From assembly GCA_039545295.1 (NCBI GenBank), contig BCIK01000022.1, positions 248,001-312,000 on the forward strand: DNA of 64,000 nt, in the 5' to 3' direction. The stretch's first letter is position 1. Every line of letters starts with the position of its first letter. Both the position numbers and the translations under genes were made by a program. The stretch is from Udeniomyces pyricola. Lineage: Eukaryota; Basidiomycota; Tremellomycetes; Cystofilobasidiales; Mrakiaceae. Below the pieces are notes generated by a model. It did no database searches, was not told the origin of the DNA, and saw only the letters and a program-made list of their open reading frames with translations. Shown one piece after another: positions 11,841 to 24,373 of this stretch.

Positions 11841-13172
11841 ATGAGACTATCCCTCCCACACGCTCTCCGCGCCATCGCCCTCGATCCAACCGCCGCATGT
11901 TCCTACCGTCGAACCTTCACTTCGACGCCTTCGATTCTCTACCCAAGAGTCGCTCCCTCTCGGCCTTCCACCTCTGCCTCCACCCAGGAGATCCAAGACG
12001 ATGATCAGGACCTCTCAGCTGAAGCTCTGGACGACCTCTTCAATGCTTACCCATCCCCCAATGACGCCTCCTCCTCCTCGTCCTCCTCCTCTTCAAAGCC
12101 GCTATTGAAGAAACCATCGTTCATCCGTCCAGTCAAACGTCGAGCAAACCCCTTGTCGAACGAACCCCCATCGTCCTTCTTACCACCCGACGAACAAGCT
12201 GCCACCGGACCCAGTCAAGCTCCTCCCGCTTGGTTCATTCCCGAACCCACTCCGTTAACACCCACCCATCGACCCTCTTTCCTCCCCCCAATCTCAACTT
12301 TCGGCGGTCAACCTTTGGAGAACCAACCCGATCCTCCGAAAAGCGTTCCTTCCGGGTTGCATCCCTTATGGTCTTACCTTCATACCCTTCCAACCCTGAG
12401 TCCCGTTCCAGGAAGTATCGATATCTTCGATACCAACAAACCCGCCTCGAAATCGATTCCTGTCGTTCATGACCGACCGCTCAACGCCAAGACGCGTCGG
12501 GTCGATTACAACGCTAGCTTGGGCATCACTCAGGGGATGGATTATAGTGGGTCGTGGAAATGGATGGTCGTTTGTGAGGTTGGAGGGTCAAGTCCGGGAG
12601 ATGTCGTCAGGGTCGAACAGGCGATTCGGGAATGGGTGAGTTTGACGAGACAAGAAAAAGAAGAAAAAAAAGGAAGTTTTATACTTATCCGTGGAAAGGA
12701 GCAAGAGGAGAAAGGAGGGGGAGGAGAGAGATCTTGAAAACGTCATTTCTTGAACGTCTCCTCGACCAGAAAAACCCCCAATCTTTTCTTCTTGATTTGT
12801 TTCTTTACATTTTGTCAACTGATCATGCTTATCTCACATATACCTCTCTTTCTCTCCTCATTTGTTTCTTCCCTAAAAACTCTCGACCCTCCCCTCCCCT
12901 TTTTTTTCTCCCTCTCATATTCGAACCTACTCATCCCCTTGCCGACAACCCACCTCCAGCTCGTAAGCAACCCCCTCGAACTCTCCGGCTCGACTTCCAG
13001 CGTCCGACTCAAGATCCCCAAGCTCAAAAAAGGCACGACTCCAACGGAATGGGCCATCATCGATACCCACATCGGCGTCGGCATCCACATCATGACCCAC
13101 CGGGAGAGGATCGCTTGGGGGTTGGAAAAGATCTGGCATCGAGAGGAAAGTTCGTCAGAGGAGAGGATGTAA
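11841..13172 (+). CDS. Mitochondrial RsfS/Iojap-domain protein (Atp25-N or MALSU1-like)
   Basis: Two exons (11841-12635 and 12960-13172) give 335 residues. The start at 11841 has context TTCACCATGAG and opens a basic presequence (MRLSLPHALRAIALDP) typical of mitochondrial import; an upstream in-frame ATG at 11769 is less likely. After a long Ser/Pro-rich linker comes the RsfS/Iojap pattern: WKWMVVCEVGG, a helix ending VEQAIREW, then EWAIIDTHIGVGIHIM and ERIAWGLEKIW. In this family these correspond to the conserved strand, helix and 'W-ID-VH-R-LE-W' core. RsfS proteins bind uL14 of the large ribosomal subunit; in fungi the domain also forms the N-terminus of Atp25, which is needed for ATP9 mRNA and ATP synthase. 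There is no long Atp25 C-terminal half here, so a mitoribosome assembly or silencing factor is the better fit. Confidence 0.8.
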
Positions 13173-13292
13173 TTGGAAGGGTCATTCGGAAGGCTGGAAG
13201 GAGGTGATGGGAGATGGAGATCGGGGGATGGGGAATGGGTGGGTAGGGGACGGATGGGAAGAAGCTATCTGGGGTTGGATAGAGCAAGGAGT

Positions 13293-13325
<33 letters not shown>

Positions 13326-13998
13326 GTTGTGGTTCATGGCTATGTATATTTATACAATCATCCTCTTTCTTTTTTTTCCCGCGTCAACATTCGCCTTGAC
13401 TCAGTATACAGTACGACGTGAAGACTAATCAAAGATAGCTGATTCTTCTCCCGATCGAGTTCAGGAACAACAGCCATACATATATATAATTGATTTCAGC
13501 TTCTGGCGAATTTGAGTGGGTGATGGGTTATATGTATCGGCCGATGAATTAGGCCGATTCGATTGTATTGAAAAATGGATGCATGCAGGCGTATGATCGA
13601 TAATTGGAGGTTGAGTCATTGAACGAAGGAAAAAAAACAAAAACAAAAAAAACGTCGACGTCGCGGAAAAGGATAGAAAACCAAACTTAGGTGAAGAGAG
13701 GAAGAGTGAGAGAAAAGTGGAGAAAAAATTGTTAGAGGGGGAGGAAGAGTTCATAGTCGTCATCTAGAAAGAAAGGAAGAATAAAGAAACAGAGAAAAAC
13801 CGGAATGCGCCGTCAAGGAGATTGGAACGCATATTGCACGCGGGCAATTCGAGGCGATGATCGGATGAGCTTATAGCTTGCTAAACTAGCGATGGTATGA
13901 ATCGATCCGAGCGTAATGTATAGTGCGAACGAACGTAAGAGAGAAAGAAAGAAAGAAAAAAGAGAGAGAAAAGAACGAACTGTAGAAAAAGAAGATTA
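13173..13998. other. Convergent 3' intergenic region
   Basis: About 830 bases between the 3' ends of gene 5 (+) and gene 6 (-). It contains a (TATG)n microsatellite at roughly 13297-13325 and A- or AG-rich stretches near 13625-13660 and 13940-13980. No gene is supported. Confidence 0.6.
13297..13325. repeat. (TATG)n microsatellite
   Basis: About seven consecutive TATG units lie about 125 bases downstream of the stop codon of gene 5. It is a simple repeat with no coding role. Confidence 0.9.
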
Positions 13999-16561
13999 TC
14001 AGACGATGCCTAGTCCACCATCGTCCGTTCTACTCCTTCCTCTCTGAACCCTCTCCACGCCCACAACAGCTGCGGCATCCCGACCAGTTTGCCCACTAGG
14101 TTGGACCCTTTCCGAACCCCTCTCCCATTCCCGCCGTTCACATCTTCTCCTTTCCTCTCCATCTTCCTCCTCTTCTTCCTCTTCGACCAACGCTCCATAT
14201 CCTCTTTCTCTCCTCTCTTCTCCTTCCTCCGATTCTGGATCTTCATTTCCTTCTTCTTCTTCCTCAACTTCTTTCGCCCCTTCGACACCCATGAACCCAA
14301 AGGAAGCCAATACCAATCCAGCCCCGACGAGGGCTTGCCAACCTCCCGACCCGGTGCCCCGGAAGAGATCGCCAAAGACCGCAAAGGGAATCGTCAACGA
14401 CAGACCCACCGTCACGACGAGAGGCGTGGTTTTCAACATCTGAGTAGGCACGAACAGAGAGGGCAGAGAAAGAAAAGAAGAAGAAATAAAAGAAGGGAGA
14501 AAAGAAGTCAGTAAGGAGAAGTTTAATAGTGAGTTCGTTGCGATCGAGACTTGCAAAAGTCAGGGGTCCTATCGCGTGTTATCTAATCGACGTTGTTCAG
14601 ACAAACAGGCGATCGATAGACTGAGAAAGAATCCCCTCCCCCTTCTCAAAAAAAAGGCGAGAAGGGTAAAAGGAAGAAAAAAAAGGCACTGACAGCGAGG
14701 AGGAACAGAATGTCGGATACGAGGGTGATGAGCATGTTGATGCCAATCGTCCACCAAGCCGTCCCCGTCGGGAGTTCCATCGTCTCCCAACCCATGAGGT
14801 GCAGCATCAACCCAATTGGCCACAGAAGGATGACGTTCCACAGGCCGACGAAACCAAAGAAGAGCTATCCGTTTATATATAGAAAAAGACAAAGACGATG
14901 ATCAGTGGTCGGGATAGATGACCTCCATCAGGTTTCAGGCAGAAAACCATAGACGGTAACGTGAGTGACTTATGTACCTGCATATCGATTCGACTCTCTT
15001 CGCCGATGCGAACCTTGAGCAGAACGACGTAGAGGGCGTAAAAGAAGGCGGAAAGCAACGCGAGGGCGTCGCCGTAGAACCGCAGATGGGGCGACGGTAT
15101 AGGCAAAGGAAGCATGGCTGTGATCGTCGATGAGGTCAGGGAGTCTGAAGCAAAGGAGGAAGTGGAGGGAATGGAGGGGATATCGGGAAGGGGAGGGGAA
15201 GGTGGAAGAGAGGCGGTGATGCCGAGGGAGTCGGCGAGAGAAACCAAGAGGACGCCAAAGAAACTACGATTTCAATGTTACGGATGGAGCAGGGGAAAAC
15301 ATCAAAGGAAAAGGAAAAGTCGAATGTGAGTCAAGACGAGCGAGAAGGGTATGCGCGTTGGAAGGATTTCGGCATGTGGAGCATATATATACTAACCTTA
15401 TCGAGACGGCAATCAGCTTGGATCGGGTGAACGTCTCGACGTTGAAGACGCGACCGATACCGAGCGTGAAGAAGCCTGACATGCTGGCGAGGATAGTCGA
15501 GGAGCCAACAGATGTCCATTCGAGACTAAAGTTTCATCAAAGGAAGAGTTGCAAGCGAGAGGGCAGATAGTTGGAGGAAAGTTGGAGCGTGAGAAAGGGG
15601 CGTCGGAAAGGACCGATGACGAGCGTTAGCATTCTACCTCTTGGCCTCCCATAACCCATTCTTCCAAGTCGTCCTTCCCCCTCGACTGCTGTTCTCGATC
15701 AAATGGTCCATCGGACAAACCTCTTATTGACACTCCAGTTAGCTGCGAACCAGAAGCCGCAGAAAAGAACGGCAAGCTTGGCCGTCTCTCGCTCGCTTAG
15801 TCGCTCGACGGGGTTATCGTCAATGACCCGAACGCTGCTGCTTGTCAGCGGCGGATGGAGCGTCGCCATGGGGCTCACGCTCCTTCCTTCTCCCGAACGC
15901 ATGTTGGACGAGTTTGAGCGACGTCGGTGATGGGAATGGGTAGACCCAGTGGTGGGTGGAAGAGCCGAGTACTGGGATGAGGTCGTCCGACTGGGCGAGG
16001 GCTTGGTCCGATAGCGTTTGTAGAGCGAAGGGAGGAGGTAGAGGGAGAAGGCCGAAGTGTTGACGTAGGTGACAAGGAAGGACTTGTTGTACCCGGCATC
16101 AAAGAGATCCTGATGAAACGAGTATATGACCGAGAGGATCGATTGATAAGCCGCAGGGGTTGATTCGAGCAGAGGTCAAAGGGAAAGGTCGGAAACATCG
16201 TCAGCGAGAATTTGGGTCGGAGAGCAAGCGAGAATGGAAGATGATGTCAACCCGACGGGGAGATTTGGTTGGGTGGGTGCACTCGAGAGTCCATGGGACT
16301 GACACTGGTGATGAAGCTCGAAATGGACCACATGAGAACGACACAGAGGAGGAAGATGACGCCGATGAAGTAGTCTCTCATCGCTGGGTCCATCAGGGGG
16401 AGAAACATCTTGAGACGATCGGCCGAGAGAGCAGCCGAGGCGGAGGAGGCCGTTTGGGTGAGGCGAGAGAGGCGCTCCTTGGATGAGGACGGACGGGGCA
16501 GCAGGGGGGTCGTTTGGGAAGGAGCGTCGGGATGGGATGATGGCAGCTGGAGAGTGCTCAT
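13999..16561 (-). CDS. SLC35F5-like EamA-family membrane transporter
   Basis: Six exons on the minus strand (16561-16304, 16109-15721, 15525-15397, 15263-14978, 14864-14694, 14439-13999) sum exactly to 557 residues. About ten hydrophobic helices are present. Family signatures of the SLC35F5/YML018C group are the N-terminal helix FLLCVVLMWSISSFITS, NWSVNKSLEWTSVGSSTIL after the second junction, SGFFTLGIGRVF, FYALYVVLLKVRIGEE, and TTPLVVTVGLSLTIPFAV near the C-terminus. The Ser-rich insert after the second helix and the acidic hydrophilic C-terminal tail of about 90 residues lie outside the fold. Members are drug/metabolite-type transporters of Golgi or vacuolar membranes; the yeast relative is a vacuolar protein of unknown substrate, so the cargo cannot be stated. 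It is divergent from ELP2 across a repeat-containing promoter. Confidence 0.88.
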
Positions 16562-17081
16562 CAGGGACAGAAGAGGAAGAGAGAAAGGGAAAGGGAAGAA
16601 GGCCAGAGGGCTGGCGGGCTAAGAGGTCAAGCGGTCAAGGGGATGTGCGTAAGTGTGAGTTAGCGTGAGCGTGTGATTCTGTGGTGGGTCGCTTGGCTCA
16701 GCTGGAGGGTCGGACTCGGACGAAGCACGACATCGTATATCATGATTGTATTTAATATTCTTTCAATCAATTGATATGTGATATATAATATGTGATATGT
16801 GATATATGATATGTGACATGTGATATGTGACATGTGACATGTGACATGTGACATGTGATGTGTGACATGTGACATGTGATGTGTGACATGTGACAACCAA
16901 AACCAACATATCAAGTCCCAGATCCCACAGCTTTCCACGTTTCCACAGCTTTCCATCACTATCCAACAATTCCAACTCCATGTTGCATGTATTGCCCTCA
17001 ACCCCACAATCCATCCTCCGGCCTCTCAACATACATCCTCACCACCTTCCTCTCGCCCGACGCCCCACAGACCCTTCCAAC
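16562..17081. promoter_or_regulatory. Divergent promoter region of SLC35F5-like gene and ELP2
   Basis: 520 bases separate the two start codons. The centre is occupied by a degenerate tandem repeat (16774-16892). The ELP2-proximal side carries repeated CTTTCCA/TTTCCAC blocks (about 16928-16960) and C-rich DNA before the start. No TATA box can be assigned with confidence. Confidence 0.55.
16774..16892. repeat. Degenerate tandem repeat, GTGATAT/GTGACAT units
   Basis: The tract is built of short units alternating GTGATAT, GTGACAT and GTGATGT, with the left half AT-rich (ATATGTGATAT) and the right half settling into a regular (GTGACAT)n array. The motif ATGTGACAT recurs many times. It sits between two divergent genes. 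Confidence 0.85.
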
Positions 17082-20000
17082 ATGCGGTCTGCTACGCCCG
17101 TCTACATCGCCACCTCGGCCAACCGATACTCTCACTGCTCCGATATCTCCCCCGACGCAAGTGGACTCGTCGCTTTCGGCGCCGGTCGCGGCATCGCTCT
17201 TTGGGACAGCCTCGTAAGAGCAACAGCCCTCGTCACCATGATGTTCTCTCTGGCTCTCTATCCTATCTTGTCCGGCTCACGAACCGACTGTCATTTCATC
17301 CCGCTCAGGATCCCGACGTTCATCTCGTCCACACCGTTCTGCCCGGGCATGAGGCTGAAGTTGTCTCGGTTCAGTTCCTTCCTCTCGCAACCGACGCGTT
17401 GTCTTCGGGCAACCTCGCCTTTGTCTCGGGCGACGCAGCCGGAAAGGTCTTGCTCTGGCAGAGGTTTGGAACGGATGGCCAGGTAAGTTCCAGTACAACT
17501 CACTATCGTGACGTCTTGTCGAGTCTTAAATTCAGCAAGCTAAGAGCGGCTGTATGTCTGACTGATCAACCTCACGAACCATATATCTTCCGTATCCCTT
17601 TTACTCCGCGCCTCTCGTACAGTGGACCCGTTCGGCGATTCTTCCTGGGCATAGCTCCTCGGTCACGTCGATCTGCTCGCTCGGCGATGCCAGTTGTATT
17701 TCCTCGGATGTCGGTGACCAGGACTCGGGTGAAGGCGTCCTCGTCGTCACTGCTGGATCCGATTGCAAGATCCTAGTTTGGCTCGTTCGCGTCGGCAATC
17801 CGTCAACAGAAACCCGTTTGTCCCCGTTTATGCTCTCGTTTAGGATGATGACAAATGCTGGTTTAAACATTCTAAGCTAAATCATCGTGCGTCTCCTTAC
17901 GAACACTTTGTGGACCGACAGAGCCTCAACTTCTTCAGACCATCCCCACCAAGAACAAGATTCCACTGGCCCTGGCCGTCTCCCGTTTCCCTGGTAGTCA
18001 AGGTGAACTAGACAGCTACCATCAACACTCTCAGACTCCAATCCACAAAATCGTGCTGACTTACTACCCTTGATAACCCTTCCCTCTCACGTTCAAAGTC
18101 CCGGTCCTTGCGCTGTCGTGCACCGATCGCAAGATCCAAATCTTTCCTTTCCAGACCGAGTCCAACCAAGTTCGCAAAGTTTTCTCTTCACAACCCTCAG
18201 GATTTTATCATCATATCTTTTGAAGATGAAGTGTTGACCCCTTTTTTTTCTTCCTTTCCTCGGTTCTGTCTAGTTTACTTTCGCTTTGGCTCTCGAAGGT
18301 CACGTGGATTGGGTTCGAGCTCTCGATTTCTCTCCCGCAGGCACTTCAGCCCCTTGTATTGCTGCATCTTCTTCGGATGATGCCCCGCTTGAGCTTCTCC
18401 TCGCTTCGGGATCCCAAGATGGCTACATCCGTCTCTGGTCGCTCTCCCCTCTTTCCCCCCTCGAAGACCGCGAAAGGAAACCCCCCGTCGACTTTGCGGG
18501 AGAGCAAGAGGAAGAGACAGAGGGAGCCGAATTAGACGACAAGATGTTGGAAGACTTTGAACGCAAGATCGGAGGCGATGGCGAAGGAGAAGGAGGCGAT
18601 GTGGGTCAAGTCAGCATGAAGGCGTTCGTGTTGCAAGTCAAAGCAAAGGATGGAACGTGAGTTTCTTTCATCGTCTGCGGCGATTCAACAAGGAGTTTGA
18701 TCTGGTTCCGACTTGTTTGACTCATACCCTTCATATCTTGTTGTCTTTTTGTCTTTCTGACATCTTCATCCTGAGTAGTCTGTCCAAATTCTCCCTTACA
18801 CTCTCTGCCCTCCTTCAAGGCCACGACACCTGGGTCACCTCCCTTCATTTCTCTCCAGCCTCTCAAACACTCCTCTCAAGTTCGAAACCCAAACCCCTCC
18901 AGCTCCTTTCCTCATCTGCCGACAACTCCATGATCATTTGGTCTCCTACCCCGCCTGCGCCTTCATCCACGCCTACGACGGCCCAGTCGCTTTCTTCCTC
19001 TGGTATCTGGTTCGCACTTCATCGATTCGGCCAAGTCTCAGTCAAAGGACTCGGGTTCTTTGCTGCTCTCTGGGGAGGCCATCGAACTTACAGTGGAGAC
19101 GACACTCAAGGCACGTCATCGTCGACTCGGGAGGTATTGAGTTCGGGTTGGGCGGGAGGCTGGAACGTGTGGAAGGAAGGTCAAGAGGTCGATGGAAGTG
19201 GAGAAGCTAGATGGGAGGCGATTCAGGGACCAACGGGTCATTTCGACGAAGTCAAGAGTGTTGCTTGGGGAGGAAGAGAAGGAAGAGAATGGCTGGTCAG
19301 CGTCAGGTTCGTTCCAAGGAGGAGTAAAACTTGCATAGACGTGACGTGAAGGTTTCGTCGTACTGACGCCCTAGTTCCTCAACAACGTCACGTGCCCTTG
19401 GTGCTTTTTTTTTTCCCTTTCTTTTCTTCGTGGATTTACAGTTCCGATGAGACCACGCGTATCCATGCCCCTTGGATTCGACCTTCCCCATCCTCTTCTT
19501 CTTCAACCGTCTCCACCTGGGCCGAAATCGCTCGTCCTCAAATCCACGGTTACCCTCTCACCTGTCTCGCAACGCTTCCTCCTTCCCAGCGTTTCGTCTC
19601 GGGTGCTGATGAAAAAGTCGTCCGTGTCTTTGAAGAGACAGAAGGATTCGTCGAGTCGTTGCAAGGTCTTGGAGCGGCGCTCGAAGGTGGTGGATCATCG
19701 GAGAGTGTCGATGGAAAGGAGCAGGTCGAAGGGAAGAGACAGAGACCGGTCGGGGCGAGCGTACCACCGTTGGGATTGAGTAACAAAACCGTCATGACTG
19801 ATAGTAAGTTTGGAATTAAACAATCGTTACGTTTTCTCTTGAAATCTGTCACGCTGTTGTCTCTCATATTCAGACCATAGGCCTATGTGGTCATTTGAGA
19901 CGCTTGGGACCATCAAGTCACCGCTTTGTTGGATGTCGTGCTACAGCCGTTACCTCTCTTTCGTACCTGTTCTTTCCCTAATCCTTGTCCTCTGTTCTGC

Positions 20001-21476
20001 TCTCTCCTTCTCAGCTCCGTTGGAGGACGACCCTTTAGTGGCCGATGTCGGGTTCAACTACACGCAATTCTCCATCTCGCAGTCCATGTCAAAACCCCCG
20101 ACCGAGAACACCCTATCGACCTCGACGTTGTGGCCGGAACTCGACAAGCTCTATGGGGTACGTGTAAAACACAAAACTCGGTCGATCTTGATTGTGGTTA
20201 TACTTCAATTCCAACCTATTCATTTGAAAATACAACTGACTCGATCCTCCTTTCCACTGCATCTCCATATTGTCCGAATCTTTCTCCTAATTAATTCTAT
20301 TTCACGCATCCCCTTCCATTCTTGCCTACATCTAGCACGGATACGAGCTCATCTCTCTCTCAGCCTCCACTTCTTCTTCCCTCATCGCCACTTCCTGCAA
20401 AGCCAGTACTCCAACCCACGCCGTCGTCCGTCTCTACTCCACCTCATCCTTCAAACCTCTACGAAACCCTCTTCCCGGTCATACTCTCACCGTCACCCGG
20501 ATCGCGTTCTCGAAAGACGACCGATACGTCCTCACTGTTGGAAGGGACCGAGGGTGGAGGTTGTTTGGGAGGGATGAGCGGCCAGCGGAAGGTGATGAAG
20601 AGTGTGGGTACAGTCCGGTGGGAGGCCAAGGAAAACCTCACGCGAGGATCATTTGGGATTGCTCTTGGTCGCCCCTCTTGCCTTCTTCTTCTTCTTCTTC
20701 TTCTCCTTCTCATGGACCTGATTCGGCTGGCTCGACCGAAGCGACGATCAACAGGATGGTATTCGCGACGGCTTCGAGGGATAAGACTGTCAAGGTCTGG
20801 GCTCCGTCGTCCAAGAGCCAAGCTACGGGTCAAGAAGCAGCCGGAGAGGCTTGGGAAGCAATCGAGACGATCAAATTCGAGGAGGGCGTGACGAGTTGCG
20901 AGTTTTACAATGGCATCGTCGAAGATAGGTATGGAGAGAAAGACATTTTTCTTGCTATCTTCTTTATACGCATCTTCTGACTTGGCTCTCTTTCATTCCG
21001 TCCCTTCGATCTATCCCAGTCTCGTCCTCGCCATTGGTCTTGAAACTGGGCCCATCCATATCTACACTGCCCACACGACCGATCTGACTTCGTGGACCAA
21101 CATCATCACGCTCCCGAATTCGTACGTCTACACACATACACACGTACACACACATACACACACATCCTTTTCCTCCTCCTTGTACACCCTAATGGGGACA
21201 AGAAAATCTCGCTTTCGGACGTGAATGCTAAACATCCCCTTCTCTACCTCTTCTCTCCTTCCCCCCCTCCCCCTCTTTCTTTTCCTCACAATACATCAAC
21301 CAATCAGCCTCGCCCACCTTCAAGCCGTCACCCGTTTGTCCTTCCGACCCCCTCCTCCTTCCTCATCTCCATCCCATTCGTCTTCTTGTTGTTCTTCTTC
21401 TTCCTCTCCTACCATCCTCACCCTCGCTAGCGGCAGTGAGGATCGGTCCGTCCGAGTCTACGAGGTCTCTATCTAG
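17082..21476 (+). CDS. ELP2: Elongator complex subunit 2 (WD40 protein)
   Basis: Twelve exons (17082-17213, 17309-17482, 17623-17815, 17922-18002, 18099-18169, 18274-18656, 18779-19306, 19442-19803, 20015-20157, 20336-20928, 21020-21121, 21308-21476) sum to exactly 874 residues, close to the usual Elp2 length. The N-terminus has the family signature YIATSANRYSHCSDISP followed by AFGAGRGIALWDS. WD40 repeats run through the protein, for example GHVDWVRALDFSP, SGSQDGYIRLWSLSP, GHDTWVTSLHFSP, SSADNSMIIWSP and the last SGSEDRSVRVYEVSI. The Elp2-specific stretch TLWPELDKLYGHGYEL is formed across the junction 20157/20336. Elp2 forms two seven-bladed propellers in the Elp123 core of Elongator, which modifies wobble uridine in tRNA in the cytoplasm. 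Acidic and Ser-rich inserts enlarge several loops. Confidence 0.95.
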
Positions 21477-22515
21477 TTTTGGACCCAAGGAAACCCCGGA
21501 ATCACCTTTATATTTAGAAAACGGATCGGAGCGAGAAGAGATGATGTGCATGATATGTATGTTATGTATGATGCATGGTCATGTGGGATGGGGGTTGTTA
21601 GACGTTAGATTGTGACATCGCTTGCCGTGTAGACATGAGAGACAACGGCAATTCACTACTGGGATACGCGCCCCAACGATACTCATTCTTTGCTTGCAAC
21701 TTACTCGGATACCCCCCTCCCCCCTCCGCGACGCTGCGGGTGCTTCGGCTCTTGCCTCTGCAGCTATCAAGCCGGCTAAACGGAAGTCTTAAAAGCTGCA
21801 CGTACCCCTTGTACGCCGCCAAGCAGATCAGTCACTTGATACTACACACAAAAGACGTGTACCATGTGTTGCTTTGTTGAACCATACACTTTGCACTCAC
21901 GTACAGCTGACTGCAACAGACTTTCCCCCGATCGGGCTTGAAACCAATATGCCATATAACACCTGATTAGCTAGGAGATTGGGCGGGGATGATCGTCGAA
22001 GGTCAGCGAATCAAAGTCGAGGTCGAGCGCGTCTGGCTCGCACGGATCCAGGGAGGCGCATGCGCGTGTGATCGCTTGGGAAGGGGAGGGCTGGGGGGGG
22101 GAGGGGGGGTTGTTATCTCATGAGTAAATTTACAATCAAAGAAAGGGTATCCGAGTCAATTGCCCTGAGGACAATCGACAAAGTACGACGCAAGCTTGGC
22201 GCGACCGTCAATAGTTGAGGAACCGAAACGTCGGAGCTAAAAGTCAAATAACGGCGGATTTGGGCTGATGCATGAGACTGGGTGAAACGTTAATGCATGC
22301 GCGCGTGGAAACCATTGGAGATCCCTTTGATCAATCATTACCAAGGTCGTTCGCGAGCGCATACTTAGCACTTGAGTACATGAGTGGCATACGCGCGTGC
22401 ACACAACTCGCCTGATCGTGCAATGTATTCAGATACTGATAGATGCTCAGTGCTCAAGACCGCCATCCCAATCTTTCGCTTAGCCTCCAGTACTACTACC
22501 CCCGTGACCGACATC
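21477..22515. other. Intergenic region between ELP2 and gene 8
   Basis: About 1 kb without a supported gene. It contains a strongly G-rich tract at 22082-22109 (several G runs on the plus strand) and GC-rich patches around 22025-22065. The part near 22380-22510 probably carries the promoter of gene 8. Confidence 0.5.
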
Positions 22516-23910
22516 ATGTTCCTCCTCAGTAGCGCTCGTTTGCCTTTTGTCCTCGCTACGGCCCTCTTCACGCTCCCCAAGCTCATCGCAGGCCACTACG
22601 GTGCGTTCTTATCGGTGCCATTGATCATTCGATAGCTCGAGCGCTCGAGGCTGACTCTTCTTGAATCTACGCATCCCCCGCCCCCCGTTCCTGGATATGG
22701 ATGTTTATCCTGACGACGAACGTCGATAATCAACGAACATGCATTCACACTCATGGCCGACTTGTAGTGAGCTCAATCGCGGAGAATCCAGCGTACTGCG
22801 AGCCCGTCAACATCGTGCGTTCATCTCTTGCTGCATTACATCTCGCCATCTTAACTCGAGAGAAGTCCACTACATATAGTCTTGCCTCAGCCGACAACCT
22901 GGGCTTTGCAAGGTCTCAGTTTGGTCTCGTCGGATGACCGTCTGATACGTTTCTGACTGCCAAGGCCCACTTTCCACGCTTTCTCCTCCCCTCTTCGTGC
23001 ACGCCCGATTTGGTGTTGTCTTTCCCATGCGCCCATCCATGAGTGATCCGTTGATATCAGAAATGGGGCAACGAAACTGGTGCGATTTCTCTTTCCGTTG
23101 TCAACTATGATTTCAAAGCAAAGATCGCCTCCGATGTCTTCAGCGCGACTGTTGTACGTACATAATACATCTCCCGGCCCGTCAACCCGATCCCGTCTTA
23201 CCGCTTGGCGGGTATTCCACAGAACTACCGCGTCGGACCCGCCGATTACTGAGCGCTAGTCACAACTTGTATGAATCGATCAATCTTCCCCTTAATATGA
23301 CTATGCTTGATTCCATGTCGATCCTGCTAGTTCCGAAACCTTCTCACCAACTACACTGGAGGCGACAGCTACAACTGGACCGTGGATGTTCCTGCCGGGT
23401 CAAAAATGTAAGCAGAACCCCTTAGCTTTCAAATTAGTTGAGTTATGGCCAACGTCTCCGACCACGTACGAACATGACCATCTTCAACGAATTACAACGC
23501 TCACCTATGCGTCTCACGATCTTCACCGCAGCGCGATGGTGTATAGATGGAATGATACCTCATCGGACATTGCCCTCGGAATGGGAACCGTCGCGGTTTC
23601 TCACAAGGCTTGCGAGTACGTAATCATGGTAAAGGGGGTCAGCCTATATGAGTGTCATTCACATATATACGTGCTTTGCGCCTCGCTTAAAGCCTAACCG
23701 ACCATGCATATTCCCTTTCGTGCCACACTCTCCCTATCTTCCTCAAATATCGTGCAAACCATGATGAGTCACGACGTTGAGCTGAACAATCTCTGACCAT
23801 GGCTTTTTCTATCCCCTGTTTCCCATCTCGCTTTCTGTCTTCTTCTCCTCCTTCTCCTCTATCTACTTCATCTTTTTTCTTCCTTTCTCTCACCAAACCG
23901 TCCCCATCCT

Positions 23911-23948
<38 letters not shown>

Positions 23949-24076
23949 AGCCAATCCAAGTTCGTACTATCATACTTTTTTCTTGATCTCTTCCCGGCCT
24001 GTCCGTTGTCGTCGACTGTCGACGACCATGCAAGATCACATCTCACGAGATGAAATCGATTTTTTGTAACACTCGA

Positions 24077-24109
<33 letters not shown>

Positions 24110-24373
24110 CGAAACCAACGATTCATGTCAATCACGACTTGATACCTTGGAACGGACTAACTAACCAACCAACCAATCTCCCTTCACTCCAACTATCTTA
24201 TTTTCCTTCCCAGCCTCGTCCTTCCGTACAACGCAAGCTCTGTTCGATCGGGTGCGACGCCCCGAATGATTCCTTTCTGGGTCGGCACGGATCAACAGAG
24301 TGCCTTTTCGGCAACGGTCGTCTCGGTCTTGGGCATGAGCGTTGCGACTGGCTTCGCTCTCTTGAGCATGTAA
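22516..24373 (+). CDS. GPI-anchored cell-surface glycoprotein, hypothetical
   Basis: Six exons (22516-22600, 22768-22814, 23061-23153, 23331-23407, 23532-23615, 24214-24373) sum to 181 residues. A signal peptide (MFLLSSARLPFVLATALFTL, then PKLIAG) opens the protein. The mature part carries five N-glycosylation sequons (NET, NYT, NWT, NDT, NAS) and two cysteines (in YCEPV and KACD) that may pair. The C-terminus is a hydrophobic tail (SATVVSVLGMSVATGFALLSM shape) directly at the stop, as expected for a GPI anchor signal. The layout is a small beta-rich domain with sequons between signal and anchor, common among fungal wall proteins. No enzyme motif is seen. The last intron is unusually long (598 bases) and contains long A and T runs. 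Confidence 0.78.
23616..24213 (+). other. Long last intron with A33 and T31 runs
   Basis: The intron of gene 8 begins GTACGT and ends CAG. It contains a run of 33 A at 23913-23945 and a run of 31 T at 24079-24109, which can pair with each other across about 130 bases. Other introns in this gene are 120 to 250 bases long. Confidence 0.75.

Noticed and set aside
16660..17032. Minus-strand frames made of CHMSHVT repeats
   Set aside because: They are translations of the GTGACAT tandem repeat and not proteins.
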